Below are positions 55,007 through 64,000 of a stretch of DNA of 64,000 nucleotides, one piece after another. The position numbers and the translations under genes were made by a program. The notes under the pieces were generated by a model, which was not told the origin of the DNA, made no database searches, and saw only the letters and a list, made by a program, of their open reading frames with translations. The stretch comes from Nymphaea colorata (lineage: Eukaryota > Streptophyta > Magnoliopsida > Nymphaeales > Nymphaeaceae). Each line of letters starts with the position of its first letter. Within the stretch, counting starts at the first letter, position 1. The stretch is taken from assembly GCF_008831285.2 (NCBI RefSeq), contig NC_045140.1, forward strand, positions 10,538,505-10,602,504, written 5' to 3'.

Positions 55007-57772
55007 ATGGTTGAAACTAGATCGCAAGCTAAGCAGACTCCTCAAAACGAGGCTTCATCCTCTGAACTCCGTCCAGAAACACTTGGCCTCCCAGCAATCG
55101 AGCCAGAAGCTTACTATATGTTCTGTTTGTTCATGGAGCGATTTATGAAGGAGCAAGAAGAGCAAAAGGCTTTGATGGTTACTCCAGAGACGGATAATGA
55201 AAAGACTGCCAAGCAGAAAAGAAAGAAGAAAAACAAGTCTTTTGTTGAAAATCAGGATGAAGACCATTTGAGTTCAGATTCGACAACTAGTAAGGAAGAA
55301 AAACCCGAACTGTCTTCTCTCAAAAAGAAAAAGACAACAAAGAAAAATAAAAAGGGAAAAGATGTTATGATAGAAAACAGCTCACCCAGTCCTATCACCA
55401 CTGAAAGTTCGGAAGAGAAGCCCAAAAGGAAGAGAAAACCTACCAAGAAAGTAAAAAAGACAAAGAAATACATCACTAGCAGCAGCTCAGACGGTGAGAG
55501 TTCTGAAGAAAAAGTAAAGGAGATCAAGGGCAAAAAGAAAAAGACCAGGCCAGAATTGGTCGAATCAAGTAATGATGAAAGTCCGACTAAGCGCAGATTC
55601 TACGAAATGGAGAAAAGAATGAACAATCTTGAGCTTAGGGGGAAGGGGAAACGTTCATACTCATGTGAGGACTACTATCTTGGCATTGAAGGAGACGAAG
55701 ACGTGAAAGGCTTGCCCAGAGAATTCATCGGATATGATGGAACCACCTGTCCACACGTTCATCTTTCAACATTTTTCAATGATTGCTACAAAATTCGGAC
55801 AAATAACAGAGCTTTGTTCCGATATTTTCCAAGAAGTCTTAAAGGCATTGCCGCACAATGGTATAAAGAAAATATCAATCCAATCGAGCTGAAGGAGTTT
55901 GACAAGTTGATTAACATGTTTGTTGAAAGATTTGAACAAAATGCTCCCATGGCTCCAACCCTCAGTACCATTTGCAGTCTTCGTCAGAAACAGGGAGAAA
56001 AGGCTCGAGAATTCATCCAAAAATGGAGAATGCAATGCAATAAGATGAAGGAGCCCATTTCTGAGACACAAGCCTTGTCACTCATTAGGAAAAATCTTGC
56101 CCAACCCTTGAAAAGTCTCATCCGCAATGCCCCGATCAAAACCTTTGCTGAGTTGATTGAACAAGCAAACTCGATAGAAGAAGGACTTGAGGAAGGAGAT
56201 TTTGATGGAATTATTGCTCCTAAATACAAAGAAGATGGAAAGAAAGGAGGAAGGACACAGTTGCCCGCACACATCATAGCCAATGCTGGCATTAGAAAGG
56301 ACCATGGCAATAACTACGAGCATGACAAGGACGTCAGTTTCAAGAAGAACACGCAGTTTCTCAAAGGCGACGATGAAAGGAAAAACAAACACCCAGGTTG
56401 GAGCTACGACCGAAAATTCACTCCTCTGAGCCAGTCTCGGGAGATGATCCTGGAATACCTTCTCGCCAAAGGAACTATCGTCTTGCCAAAAGTACCAGAG
56501 CCTCCAAAAATGATGGGAGGAAATAAAGAAAAGCTGTGCAAGTTTCATCGTACCCCTGGTCATGACACTGAGGATTGTTTTGTCCTCAAAAATATTATTC
56601 AAGACTTCATCAACAAAGATCTCAAGATTTGTGATGATAACACCCCTGAGATACTAAGGAATCCATTCCCTGACCACGGAAAGGCGGCAGTGGCCATGAT
56701 CACTACAGGCACTCCACTTCTGTACCATCCACAAGAGCACATTCGACCTTATATTGGGAGCAGCTCACACAAAGTCATGGTGGTAGACCAAGGTAAGGAA
56801 CCTTTAGATTTCATTGCTATGATGAATGGCAGGATAGAAAGTTTGCCCAAGAAACTTCCTATGATTGCAAAGACTTTTATCTTACAAGGCGATGAATCAT
56901 CAAATGACTCCTCAGATGAAGATCCATGCTATTTGGACGTTCTCCCCTTGAAAGAACGTATGGATGAGGGAGACTCGATTCAAGCTTCTAAAAATCAGTC
57001 AATTACCTTCTCAGAAAAAGACCTCTCAAAATGGGGATATTTCCATGAAGATGCTCTTTACATCGTTGTTCAGGTCAATGGGATGACGGTGCCACATGTT
57101 TTGATTGATGGAGGAAGTGGTTTGAATATTTGTCCTGATCTCACGGCTAAAACATTGGGGTTTCGTGAAAACAAATATCGTTCTGATAATACCAAGATCT
57201 ACGGATACGATGGCCGAGGCATGAACAGCAAAGGTACCCTCGACATGAATGTGATCATTGAAAATACTAGCAATTGTATTGTATTTCATGTGGTAGATGT
57301 ACCACCATCATACAACCTGCTTTTGGGACGACCTTGGATCCATCAAGTACGAGTGATCCCATCCACTCTTCATCAATGCCTGAAATGGAATTTTGGTCCA
57401 TCAGTCATCACTGTCCGTGCTGAGGATCCGGTCAAGAGGTGGAGGCAACCTATGCTCCCTAGGCCAATTGATCCGGTAGATGTACCGAGCATAAGAACAA
57501 CAAATGACAGACCTTTGGAAGAATGGATGCAGAACATGAAGATAGAGGAACCATCCGGGAATGCTTATGCTATTTCAAGCAATCGTGCAAGTTACCAAGA
57601 ACACTTATTGTATGTTCATTTCATGAAAAACCCCAAGGGTTTTCAGTTGCTTCTGAAAGGTGGCTACCGTCCATTCACTGGCCTTGGGAAAAATGAAGAT
57701 GGCATCTTGCAACCAATTAGCATATCTTTTCAGATGAACATGAGAGGACTGGGATATCATGAAGGAATTTGA
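55007..57772 (+). CDS. gag-protease polyprotein of the gypsy element
   Basis: Intact 921-residue ORF. The Met at 55007 (MVETRSQAKQ) is chosen because the frame upstream has only TTG. Residues 60-200 are lysine/serine/glutamate-rich and disordered. The capsid-like retrotransposon gag block runs about 242-395 (YDGTTCPHVHLSTFFND to LAQPLKSLIRNAPIKTFAEL). A zinc-knuckle-like CKFHRTPGHDTEDC lies at about 511-524. The retropepsin-type aspartic protease is at about 690-800 with catalytic box VLIDGGSGLNICP. The last 40 residues (GGYRPFTGLGKNEDGI, ending GLGYHEG) are G-patch-like, as found after the protease in some retroelements. Product forms virus-like particles and cuts itself into parts. No break is visible, so this copy may still supply Gag. 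Confidence 0.93.
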   Translation: MVETRSQAKQTPQNEASSSELRPETLGLPAIEPEAYYMFCLFMERFMKEQEEQKALMVTPETDNEKTAKQKRKKKNKSFVENQDEDHLSSDSTTSKEEKPELSSLKKKKTTKKNKKGKDVMIENSSPSPITTESSEEKPKRKRKPTKKVKKTKKYITSSSSDGESSEEKVKEIKGKKKKTRPELVESSNDESPTKRRFYEMEKRMNNLELRGKGKRSYSCEDYYLGIEGDEDVKGLPREFIGYDGTTCPHVHLSTFFNDCYKIRTNNRALFRYFPRSLKGIAAQWYKENINPIELKEFDKLINMFVERFEQNAPMAPTLSTICSLRQKQGEKAREFIQKWRMQCNKMKEPISETQALSLIRKNLAQPLKSLIRNAPIKTFAELIEQANSIEEGLEEGDFDGIIAPKYKEDGKKGGRTQLPAHIIANAGIRKDHGNNYEHDKDVSFKKNTQFLKGDDERKNKHPGWSYDRKFTPLSQSREMILEYLLAKGTIVLPKVPEPPKMMGGNKEKLCKFHRTPGHDTEDCFVLKNIIQDFINKDLKICDDNTPEILRNPFPDHGKAAVAMITTGTPLLYHPQEHIRPYIGSSSHKVMVVDQGKEPLDFIAMMNGRIESLPKKLPMIAKTFILQGDESSNDSSDEDPCYLDVLPLKERMDEGDSIQASKNQSITFSEKDLSKWGYFHEDALYIVVQVNGMTVPHVLIDGGSGLNICPDLTAKTLGFRENKYRSDNTKIYGYDGRGMNSKGTLDMNVIIENTSNCIVFHVVDVPPSYNLLLGRPWIHQVRVIPSTLHQCLKWNFGPSVITVRAEDPVKRWRQPMLPRPIDPVDVPSIRTTNDRPLEEWMQNMKIEEPSGNAYAISSNRASYQEHLLYVHFMKNPKGFQLLLKGGYRPFTGLGKNEDGILQPISISFQMNMRGLGYHEGI

Positions 57773-57970
57773 AGAAGATCTTGGGGGCTGATAGTATTCA
57801 CTTTTGTTTCAAAATCCTCCCATGAATTTTGTAATTTTGAACATCTTTTTGTCTCGTCTCATGAGAGAACCCATTCTATGAACTAAGAACTTTTTTTTTA
57901 TATATATGCAAATGCAAGTAATTTTTTGTTGTCAATTTCGTCCAACTCTTTCCTTTATCCTCTTTACAGG
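57773..57970 (+). other. gag-RT spacer with conserved splice-acceptor-like end
   Basis: The 198 bases between the gag-protease stop and the RT ORF end in CTTTCCTTTATCCTCTTTACAG followed by GATGTCGG, a strong acceptor profile. CCTCTTTACAGGATGTCGG-like sequence is also kept in the decayed copy at 21644-21660. Ogre elements have an intron at this position between protease and RT. The matching donor would have to lie before the stop at 57770, for example AAAGGTGGCT at 57655-57664, but this is not proven. Confidence 0.4.
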
Positions 57971-60046
57971 ATGTCGGAACTCAATATGTCTCAGTTTATT
58001 CTTTTTCCACGAAAGTCCCCCCAGAAAGCATTTATCAAACAAGCAGTCGGTGAAATGGAACCTATGGCAATACCCGAGTCAGAATTACCAGAATTCACTC
58101 AGATTCAGAAACGAGAACATCCCTCATCTTTGGTGAATGATCCAATTGAAGAAATTAATATTGGAACCAGTGAAGATCCTAAAATTCTTCAAATTGGCAC
58201 AAGTTTGTCAGCGAATGAGAAGAAAAGATTGGTGGACTTTCTTATAAGCAACCAAGAAGCTTTTGCTTGGACTTATGAAGATATGCCAGGCTTAGACCCC
58301 CAATTGGTTGAACATCGTTTGCCCTTAAATCCTAATTGCAAGCCGATTAAGCAAAAATTGCGCAAGCTTGACCCTCGACTAGAAGGCCCTGTAAAAGAAG
58401 GACTAGAGGACTTGCTAAAGGCAAAATTCATTCGTGCCATCGATTATCCCGAATGGTTGGCGACCATCGTGGTGGTCCCCAAGAAAAATGGCAAAGTTAG
58501 GTTGTGCATCGACTTTCGAGACTTGAACAAAGCCACACCGAAGGATGATTATCCTCTTCCAAACATTGATCTATTGGTAGACAGTACTGCAGGCCATGCA
58601 ATGTTTTCTTTCATGGATGGATATTCGGGATATAATCAAATCAAATTAGCAGTCAAAGATCAACCTAAGACTGCTTTTACTACACCATGGGGTACTTTTT
58701 GTTACACGGTAATGCCATTTGGGTTGAAGAATGCTGGAGCAACCTATCAAAGAGCCATGGCCGCCATCTTCCATGACCAGATGCATAAAATCATGGATGC
58801 ATATATCGATGACATATTGATCAAATCCAAGACAAGAGAAGATCACATAGAAACTCTTGCCCAAGTATTCGAGAGGCTTTTACAGTACAAGCTTCGCCTG
58901 AATCCCCAAAAATGTGTGTTTGGGGTTGAGTCAGGCAAACTGTTGGGTTTCATGGTCAGTAAGAAGGGAATTGAAATGGATCTTACAAAAGCCAAGGCAA
59001 TAATCGATATGCCACCACTTACCAATATCAAGGAGTTGCGAAGCTTGCAAGGACGAATCCAATCCATCAGACGATTCATTTCCAATCTGGCCATGAGATG
59101 CGAGCCATTCAACCAGCTACTGAGGAAAGGTGTAAAGTTTGAATGGGGTTTTGAATGCCAACAGTCATTCGAAAGGATCAAGAAATACCTTCTAAATCCA
59201 CCAATTCTAAAACCACCAACGTTGGGAAGACCACTGCTGCTTTACATCACAGTAAATGAGTCAGCATGTGGCGGCTTTTTGGCACAATATGAGGAAGGAA
59301 GTCGCATCGAATATGCAATCTATTACATTAGCAAGACTTTTGTTCAGTACGAAAAGAAGTACTCTCCAATAGAGAAAACTTGTCTGGCATTGGTTTGGAT
59401 GTGTCAGAAGTTGAGACATTACTTATTAGCTTGTGAGGTCAAGATACTCTCCAAACTAAATCCTCTCAAGTACATCTTGGAACAGCCATTCCTTAATGGG
59501 CGTATCGCAAAATGGCAAGTTCTGTTGATGCAATATGATCTTGAATATGTGTCTCAAAAGTCAATCAAAGGACAAACAATTGCGGATCAGTTAGCAGACT
59601 TCCCTCAGTACGAAGAAATCAGAACAAATGATGAGTTTCCAGATGAACATGTACTAAGATTGGAAACAGTTTCGACATGGAAGATGTACTTTGACGGGTC
59701 CAGAAATGTGATGGGAGCAGGCATAGGCATCTTACTCATCACTCCAGAAAGCGAAATGATCCCGTACTCTTTGAAACTTGATTTTCCATGTACCCATAAC
59801 ATGGCTGAATATGAAGCCCTCATACAAGGACTTCGTTCTTTATTGAGTTTTCAAGTGAAAAGAGTGCATGCCTTCGGCGACTCTCAGCTTATTATAAACC
59901 AAGTGAATGGAGAATGGCAAGTCAAAGATGAAAAGTTGGTGTCACATCAAGAAATTGCTACCTCCTTAATCTGTCAATTCGAAGAAGTACAATTGGCTCA
60001 CGTAAAGAGAGAAGGTAACCCTATTGCGGATGCCTCGCGAGCTTAG
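57971..60046 (+). CDS. reverse transcriptase with two RNase H domains
   Basis: Intact ORF; the ATG at 57971 is preferred to the TTG-led longer frame. 691 residues. RT blocks: DPRLEGPVKEGLEDLLKAKF, VRLCIDFRDLNKATPKDDYP, FSFMDGYSGYNQIKLA, VMPFGLKNAGATYQRAM and the catalytic AYIDDILIKSK (YIDD at 278-281). The first RNase H (about 420-480) is degenerate: YITVNESACGG lacks the usual first Asp. A second RNase H follows (about 573-690) with MYFDGS (Asp at 575), MAEYEALIQGL and FGDSQLIINQ, a complete D-E-D set. This dual arrangement is typical of Tat-type elements. The ORF stops in DASRA just past the second domain because of a one-base loss near 60033, so integrase is out of frame. Confidence 0.92.
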   Translation: MSELNMSQFILFPRKSPQKAFIKQAVGEMEPMAIPESELPEFTQIQKREHPSSLVNDPIEEINIGTSEDPKILQIGTSLSANEKKRLVDFLISNQEAFAWTYEDMPGLDPQLVEHRLPLNPNCKPIKQKLRKLDPRLEGPVKEGLEDLLKAKFIRAIDYPEWLATIVVVPKKNGKVRLCIDFRDLNKATPKDDYPLPNIDLLVDSTAGHAMFSFMDGYSGYNQIKLAVKDQPKTAFTTPWGTFCYTVMPFGLKNAGATYQRAMAAIFHDQMHKIMDAYIDDILIKSKTREDHIETLAQVFERLLQYKLRLNPQKCVFGVESGKLLGFMVSKKGIEMDLTKAKAIIDMPPLTNIKELRSLQGRIQSIRRFISNLAMRCEPFNQLLRKGVKFEWGFECQQSFERIKKYLLNPPILKPPTLGRPLLLYITVNESACGGFLAQYEEGSRIEYAIYYISKTFVQYEKKYSPIEKTCLALVWMCQKLRHYLLACEVKILSKLNPLKYILEQPFLNGRIAKWQVLLMQYDLEYVSQKSIKGQTIADQLADFPQYEEIRTNDEFPDEHVLRLETVSTWKMYFDGSRNVMGAGIGILLITPESEMIPYSLKLDFPCTHNMAEYEALIQGLRSLLSFQVKRVHAFGDSQLIINQVNGEWQVKDEKLVSHQEIATSLICQFEEVQLAHVKREGNPIADASRA

Positions 60047-61412
60047 GATCAACCATCACTTTTCGAACCAATGAAGCAATCCGTTCTTTTGAGATTGGAA
60101 GATTAGAACACCCTGCTTTTGAAACGATGGCACATGTTCATCATATCCAAGGGGGGATACGCCTTGGTACCATGACATCAAAAGGTACATTGAAAGCGGA
60201 GAATTCCCGACTGAAATGTCTAAAAATGAACAAAAAGCAATACAACGTATGTCAGCAAGGTACTTTATCCTAGCAGGGGTATTATACAGACGTGGATTTA
60301 GCACTGAATACTCTCGGTGCCTTGATGAAGATGAGGCAAAGAAAGTAATCGAAGAATCACATCGAGGAGATTGTGGAGGCCATGTTGGTTACCAAACCCT
60401 CACCAAACAAATAATTCGAGCAGGGTATTATTGGCCAACCATGCAAAAAGATTGTCACCAATTTGTCAAAAGATGCAAAGAATGTCAACTGCATGCTCCA
60501 GTAATTCATGCCCCAGCCTCTCACTTGCATTCTGTGACATCTCCTTGGCCGTTTTCAATGTGGGCCTTTGACGTAGTCGGACCGATATCCCCTGCAGCTT
60601 CTAACGGCCATAAGTATTTTCTTGCTGCAACAGATTATTTTACCAAGTGGGTAGAAGTCGTCACACTTAGAATAGTGGAAGGACGTCATGTAGTGTCCTT
60701 CATTCACAAAAATCTTCTTTGCAGATTTGGAGTCCCTCATGATATAGTATCAGACAATGGAACACATTTCAAGAATGAAAAGATGAGGCAGTTGTGCAGC
60801 AAATACCACATCACGCACCATTTTTCAGCTCCTTATTACCCCCAAGGCAATGGACAAGCAGAGGCTACCAACAAGATCCTGATCCGCATCTTGGAACGGA
60901 CAGTAGAAACTGGAAGAGATTGACATGAAAAGATGCACAACGCTCTATGGGCATATCGCACCACTATGAGAACTCCAACAAATGCCACTCCAGCAGAGCT
61001 AGTTTATAGAACAGAAGTGGTTCTACCATTACATGTGTTGAAACCTGCTTTGTAGTTCGCTTCTCTCATAGAGCTCCCTCTTACTCAATATCAACAAAAA
61101 AGGCTAATGCAACTCGATTTGCTAGATGAAAAGAGGCTAAAAGCGGCTGAACATGCTGAAGCTTATCGCCAAAGGGTAGCCAGACAATTTGCCAAGTCAG
61201 TTATCGAGAGACAGTTCAAAGTGAATGATTCGGTCCTACGATCTGCAGTGTACCTGAGAGGACGACCACGAGGCAAGTGGGCACCAAATTGGGAAGGCCC
61301 ATATGTCATTAAGGAAGTTTTGCCCCACAATTCATACCGACTAATTGATGCTGATGGGGTGGAATTTGCCGATCCTATTAATGCCCTTCACCTCAAGAAA
61401 TTTTATGTCTAG
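60047..61412 (+). pseudogene. integrase of the gypsy element, broken
   Basis: Integrase is collinear with the relic at 32822-34124 but is cut by two one-base losses (near 60033 and in the G-run near 60152) and two in-frame stops (TGA at 60921-60923, TAG at 61053-61055). The long part 60216-60923 keeps the zinc finger (HRGDCGGHVG, CKECQLHA at about 60474) and the full D,D(35)E set: Asp of AFDVVG near 60568, Asp of VSDNGTHF at 60753, Glu of GQAEATNK at 60861. The C-terminal part 61056-61412 (LMQLDLLDEKRLKAAEHAEA to KKFYV) is intact. The copy cannot integrate by its own enzyme unless stops are bypassed, yet the LTRs say it moved recently, so helper copies probably exist. Confidence 0.9.
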
Positions 61413-61550
61413 TTCTCTTGTATTCATTTTCCAATCAATGTCAAACATTTGTGTTTCCACATCGACTATTCAATCTAGATTCTTCCCAGTTGTAAAACAT
61501 GACAATTACACTGGGGCATTTTTATTTTTATCGCTCAGGGCTTGAGAGCA

Positions 61551-61850
61551 ACCCGTGCAGGTAAAGGGTTAAACCCGCAATATGAGGGCAACCCATGTAG
61601 GCAAGGGGTTAAACCTGCAATGCTAGCCAAAGCAACCCATGCAGGCAAAGGGGTTAAACCTGTGCTACAAGCCAAAGCAACCCACACAGTTAAAGGATTC
61701 AACTTGTGATGCAAGTCAAGGCAACCCATTCAGGGGGGTTAATCCTGAATTTGAAATCGGCAAACCCATGCAGGTAAGGGGTTAAACCTGCAATTTAAGC
61801 TCAAACAACCCATTCAAGTAAGGGGTAAAGCCTGAAACATCTCTATGAAA
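61551..61850 (+). repeat. 3' UTR tandem repeats, about 40-44 bp units
   Basis: About six to seven imperfect units with the theme GCAACCCATGCAGGTAAGGGG then TTAAACCTGCAATGCAAGCCAAA. Each unit carries GCAGGT...ACCTGC, able to form a hairpin. The older half-element has the same theme at 34255-34465. Variable 3' UTR repeats are known from Tat/Ogre elements and can seed satellites. A minus-strand frame across the array is accidental. Confidence 0.85.
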
Positions 61851-61917
61851 ATATCTTGCTTGAAAAATTTGTGGCGTTTATCTTTGTCACTAAGCACGGC
61901 TAACACCGGCTTATTAA

Positions 61918-61931
61918 CAAAGAGGGGCATC
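61918..61931 (+). other. polypurine tract
   Basis: CAAAGAGGGGCATC ends directly at the 3' LTR start. The equivalent in the half-element is AAAAAGGGGCATT at 34548-34560. It primes plus-strand DNA synthesis. Confidence 0.85.
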
Positions 61932-64000
61932 TGTAATCACCCCAAATTTTTCTAAAGGACTATGATGTTTTATCCAAATGCGAAATTCAAATTTAGGCAC
62001 AAGATTTTCAAAATACTACTCTCAGATCCAAATTAAATCCAAAATAGAACTCTCATATCCAAATTAAATCCAAAATACTACTTTTAGATCGAAAACCTAA
62101 GTTCATATCCAAATCAATCATTTAAGACCGATTTGCCCTTCCTTTTGACCAAAAAACCTTCTTTTAAAGGGTGATTTTAGTCTTTTTTGAACAAGACCGA
62201 TTTGCCCTTCCTTTTGGCCAAAAAATCTCCTTTTGGAGGGTGATTTTAGTCTTTTTAGGTCAAAAAATTCAAATTTTGGGTTTTGGCTCCAAAATCCTCT
62301 ATAAATACCCCTCCATATCTCCCCTCTTGGGCAAGATTGGTCCTTGGGAGAAACTCTAGTGTATTCTCAATTGAAGACTTAGAGTTTCTCTTGAGCTCTC
62401 TCTCTTTCTCCCTCTTCCTCTTTTCATTTCCTTCTCCAACTTAGAGCAAGCACTTTTGGAGCTTCATTCAAAAGGGTATCTTCAAGTGAAGGTGTTCATC
62501 TTCCTTAAGTTATTTCCCATTAGAGGTATATAATCTTCATCTCTCTCATTTCTCTCTTCTTTCTTTTCATTAATGTTCTTATTATTATGTTATTTCTTTC
62601 TCTTAAACATAGTGTTGTTGTTGTTTTCATTTTTTTTTTTTCTCATCTTCATCTCCCCATGACCAAAGGAGATAGCACTCAACCTCTTTTTAGAGACAAG
62701 AGGCTATGCTCAAATGCACCGGGAGCATGAGAAGATGAGATGATATTTTATTTTATGATTAAATCATGCTCTTTCAAGTATTCTTGTTGTTCTTGTTCTT
62801 TCTCTTTCTTCTCTTCAATATATATTATTGTTGTTGTTATTCTTTTCCTTAATGAATATATTTTTGTTGTTATTGTTATTTCATTTCTTCAATATAGTCT
62901 TGTCCTTGTTATTTTCTTTTTTTTCTCTTCTTCCTCTTCCCATGACCAAAGGAGATAACCCTCAATCTCTTTTTAGAGACAAGAGGCTATGCTCAAGTGC
63001 ATTGGGAGTGTGAAAAGATGAGAGGATCTTTCGTTTCATGATTGAATCATGTTTTTTTCTTTTATTAAATATAACATTGTATCTCTTTCTACATTTTCTT
63101 CTCATCTCCATCTCCCCACGGCTAAAAAAGGTAGCTCTCAATCTCTTTTTAGAGACAAGAGGCTATACTCAAAGTGCACCGGGAGCATGGAAAGATGAGA
63201 TGATCTTTCATTTTAATCATGTTCTTTCTTTTCATGAATACATTCTTATTGTTTTTTTTTTGTTTCCTCTTATTTTTCCCTCTTCCTCATTTCTCCATGG
63301 CCAAAAGAGATAGCTCTCAATCTTTATTTTAGAGTCAAGAAGCTATACTCAAGTGCACCGGGAACATGAGAAGATGAGGTGGTATATCAATTCATAGTTA
63401 CATCATGTCTTTCCTCCTAATTGGACTTTGCTTTTTCCATCATTCTCTTTCTTTCTTTCATTCCTTGAATGTTATCTATAAATTATGCACGCATGGTTGC
63501 TTGGTTCTTTACTTACATGTGAATGTATGGCGGGAATGAGAGTGTGGTTTGGAGACTCTTTATTTTCATATTAATTTTTGAGGTTGGGACTTGTCCAACC
63601 CGGGGATAAACCCTCACGAAAATGTACATGTTAATATGCATTTTCATGGCATTTTGCGCTAGTTTCCTTCTTAATCATCACATTAGGAACCCTAACGAGT
63701 GCTTCGTTATGTTGCTTGTTTTCTTTCATACCCAACGGTGGAAGAAATATATCTCTTACAACAAACTAAATAATAACATTCTATACTTATATAAATCATA
63801 TTTTCCAAAACATTTTCAAAAAGAACCTTCTAATATGGCCTTAGGGACTTAGCTTAGACTCTTGCATGAGTCCAAGCTCCCCTCCGGCCCACATTAAATT
63901 TGAAGTTGGTAATTTTAAGTTGTTCCTTGATTTTTTTTTTTTTAATCTTGTGAAGGTATGGATGTATACACATGTTATATACATTTATGCCAACATGATG
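61932..64000 (+). repeat. 3' LTR of the young gypsy element (cut by window end)
   Basis: Matches 49680-51748 base for base apart from about two dozen substitutions and a few one- or two-base indels that cancel out. The remaining third, about 1.05 kb, should lie beyond 64000. It repeats all 5' LTR features: U3 tandem repeats, TATA at 62300 and the four internal modules. Confidence 0.95.

Larger units (their letters stand above)
49680..64000 (+). mobile_element. young Tat-lineage Ty3/gypsy LTR retrotransposon carrying a PMD ORF (3' end beyond window)
   Basis: 5' LTR 49680-52802, primer site 52805, leader, PMD ORF 53616-54836, gag-protease 55007-57772, RT with two RNase H domains 57971-60046, integrase 60047-61412, 3' UTR repeats 61551-61850, polypurine tract 61918-61931, and 3' LTR from 61932 running past the window end. 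The expected length is about 15.4 kb. Both LTRs match at constant offset 12252 over all 2069 visible bases, with about two dozen differences by eye, so insertion was recent. The left target base set would be CAATG (49675-49679); the right one is outside the window. Lineage: RT sequence, second RNase H, extra ORF before gag and 3' UTR repeats all point to Tat/Ogre-type elements. Confidence 0.92.

Noticed and set aside
55055-56602. Minus-strand frames up to 174 residues inside gag-protease
   Set aside because: Antisense shadows of the intact gag-protease ORF.

Overview
This window is nuclear DNA from a seed plant, very probably a flowering plant; I cannot name the species. The evidence is AT-rich intergenic DNA with (TA)n, (GA)n and (CT)n tracts, spliced small genes, and about half of the sequence made of plant-type LTR retrotransposons (Ty3/gypsy of the Tat/Ogre type, Ty1/copia) plus a TRIM and MITE-like elements. 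I saw no rRNA, tRNA or CRISPR array. Most short open frames are chance frames in non-coding or decayed DNA.

Positions 1-14900 are accessory intergenic DNA. They hold small terminal-inverted-repeat elements, three of one family with 8-bp target duplications, two short tandem duplications, and a possible receptor-kinase relic. Positions 14882-17014 hold the clearest host locus: a three-exon precursor of a GOLVEN/RGF/CLEL root-growth peptide, and 700 bp downstream a second exon ending in another peptide of the same type.

Positions 18.6-38.2 kb are a graveyard of retroelements: copia relic A (minus), the 5' half of a Tat-like gypsy element (minus, 20302-27265), copia relic C (minus, with PBS and 5' LTR), the 3' half of a gypsy element of the same subfamily (plus, 32222-34603), and copia relic G (minus). 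A degenerate minisatellite (38.3-40.2 kb), a decayed En/Spm-associated transposase gene (41.9-42.9 kb), an intact TRIM with perfect target duplication (45625-46081) and copia relic H (plus, 46.5-47.6 kb) follow.

From 49680 to the window end lies a young Tat-lineage Ty3/gypsy element: 5' LTR of about 3.1 kb, PBS, leader, an intact extra ORF with a plant mobile domain (PMD), an intact gag-protease ORF, an intact reverse transcriptase ORF with two RNase H domains, a broken integrase, a tandem-repeat 3' UTR, a polypurine tract and the first 2.07 kb of the 3' LTR. The same PMD ORF sits at the same place in the older 20-27 kb copy, so it is a stable part of this family. The two most interesting items are this PMD-bearing retrotransposon and the paired GOLVEN-type peptide exons.
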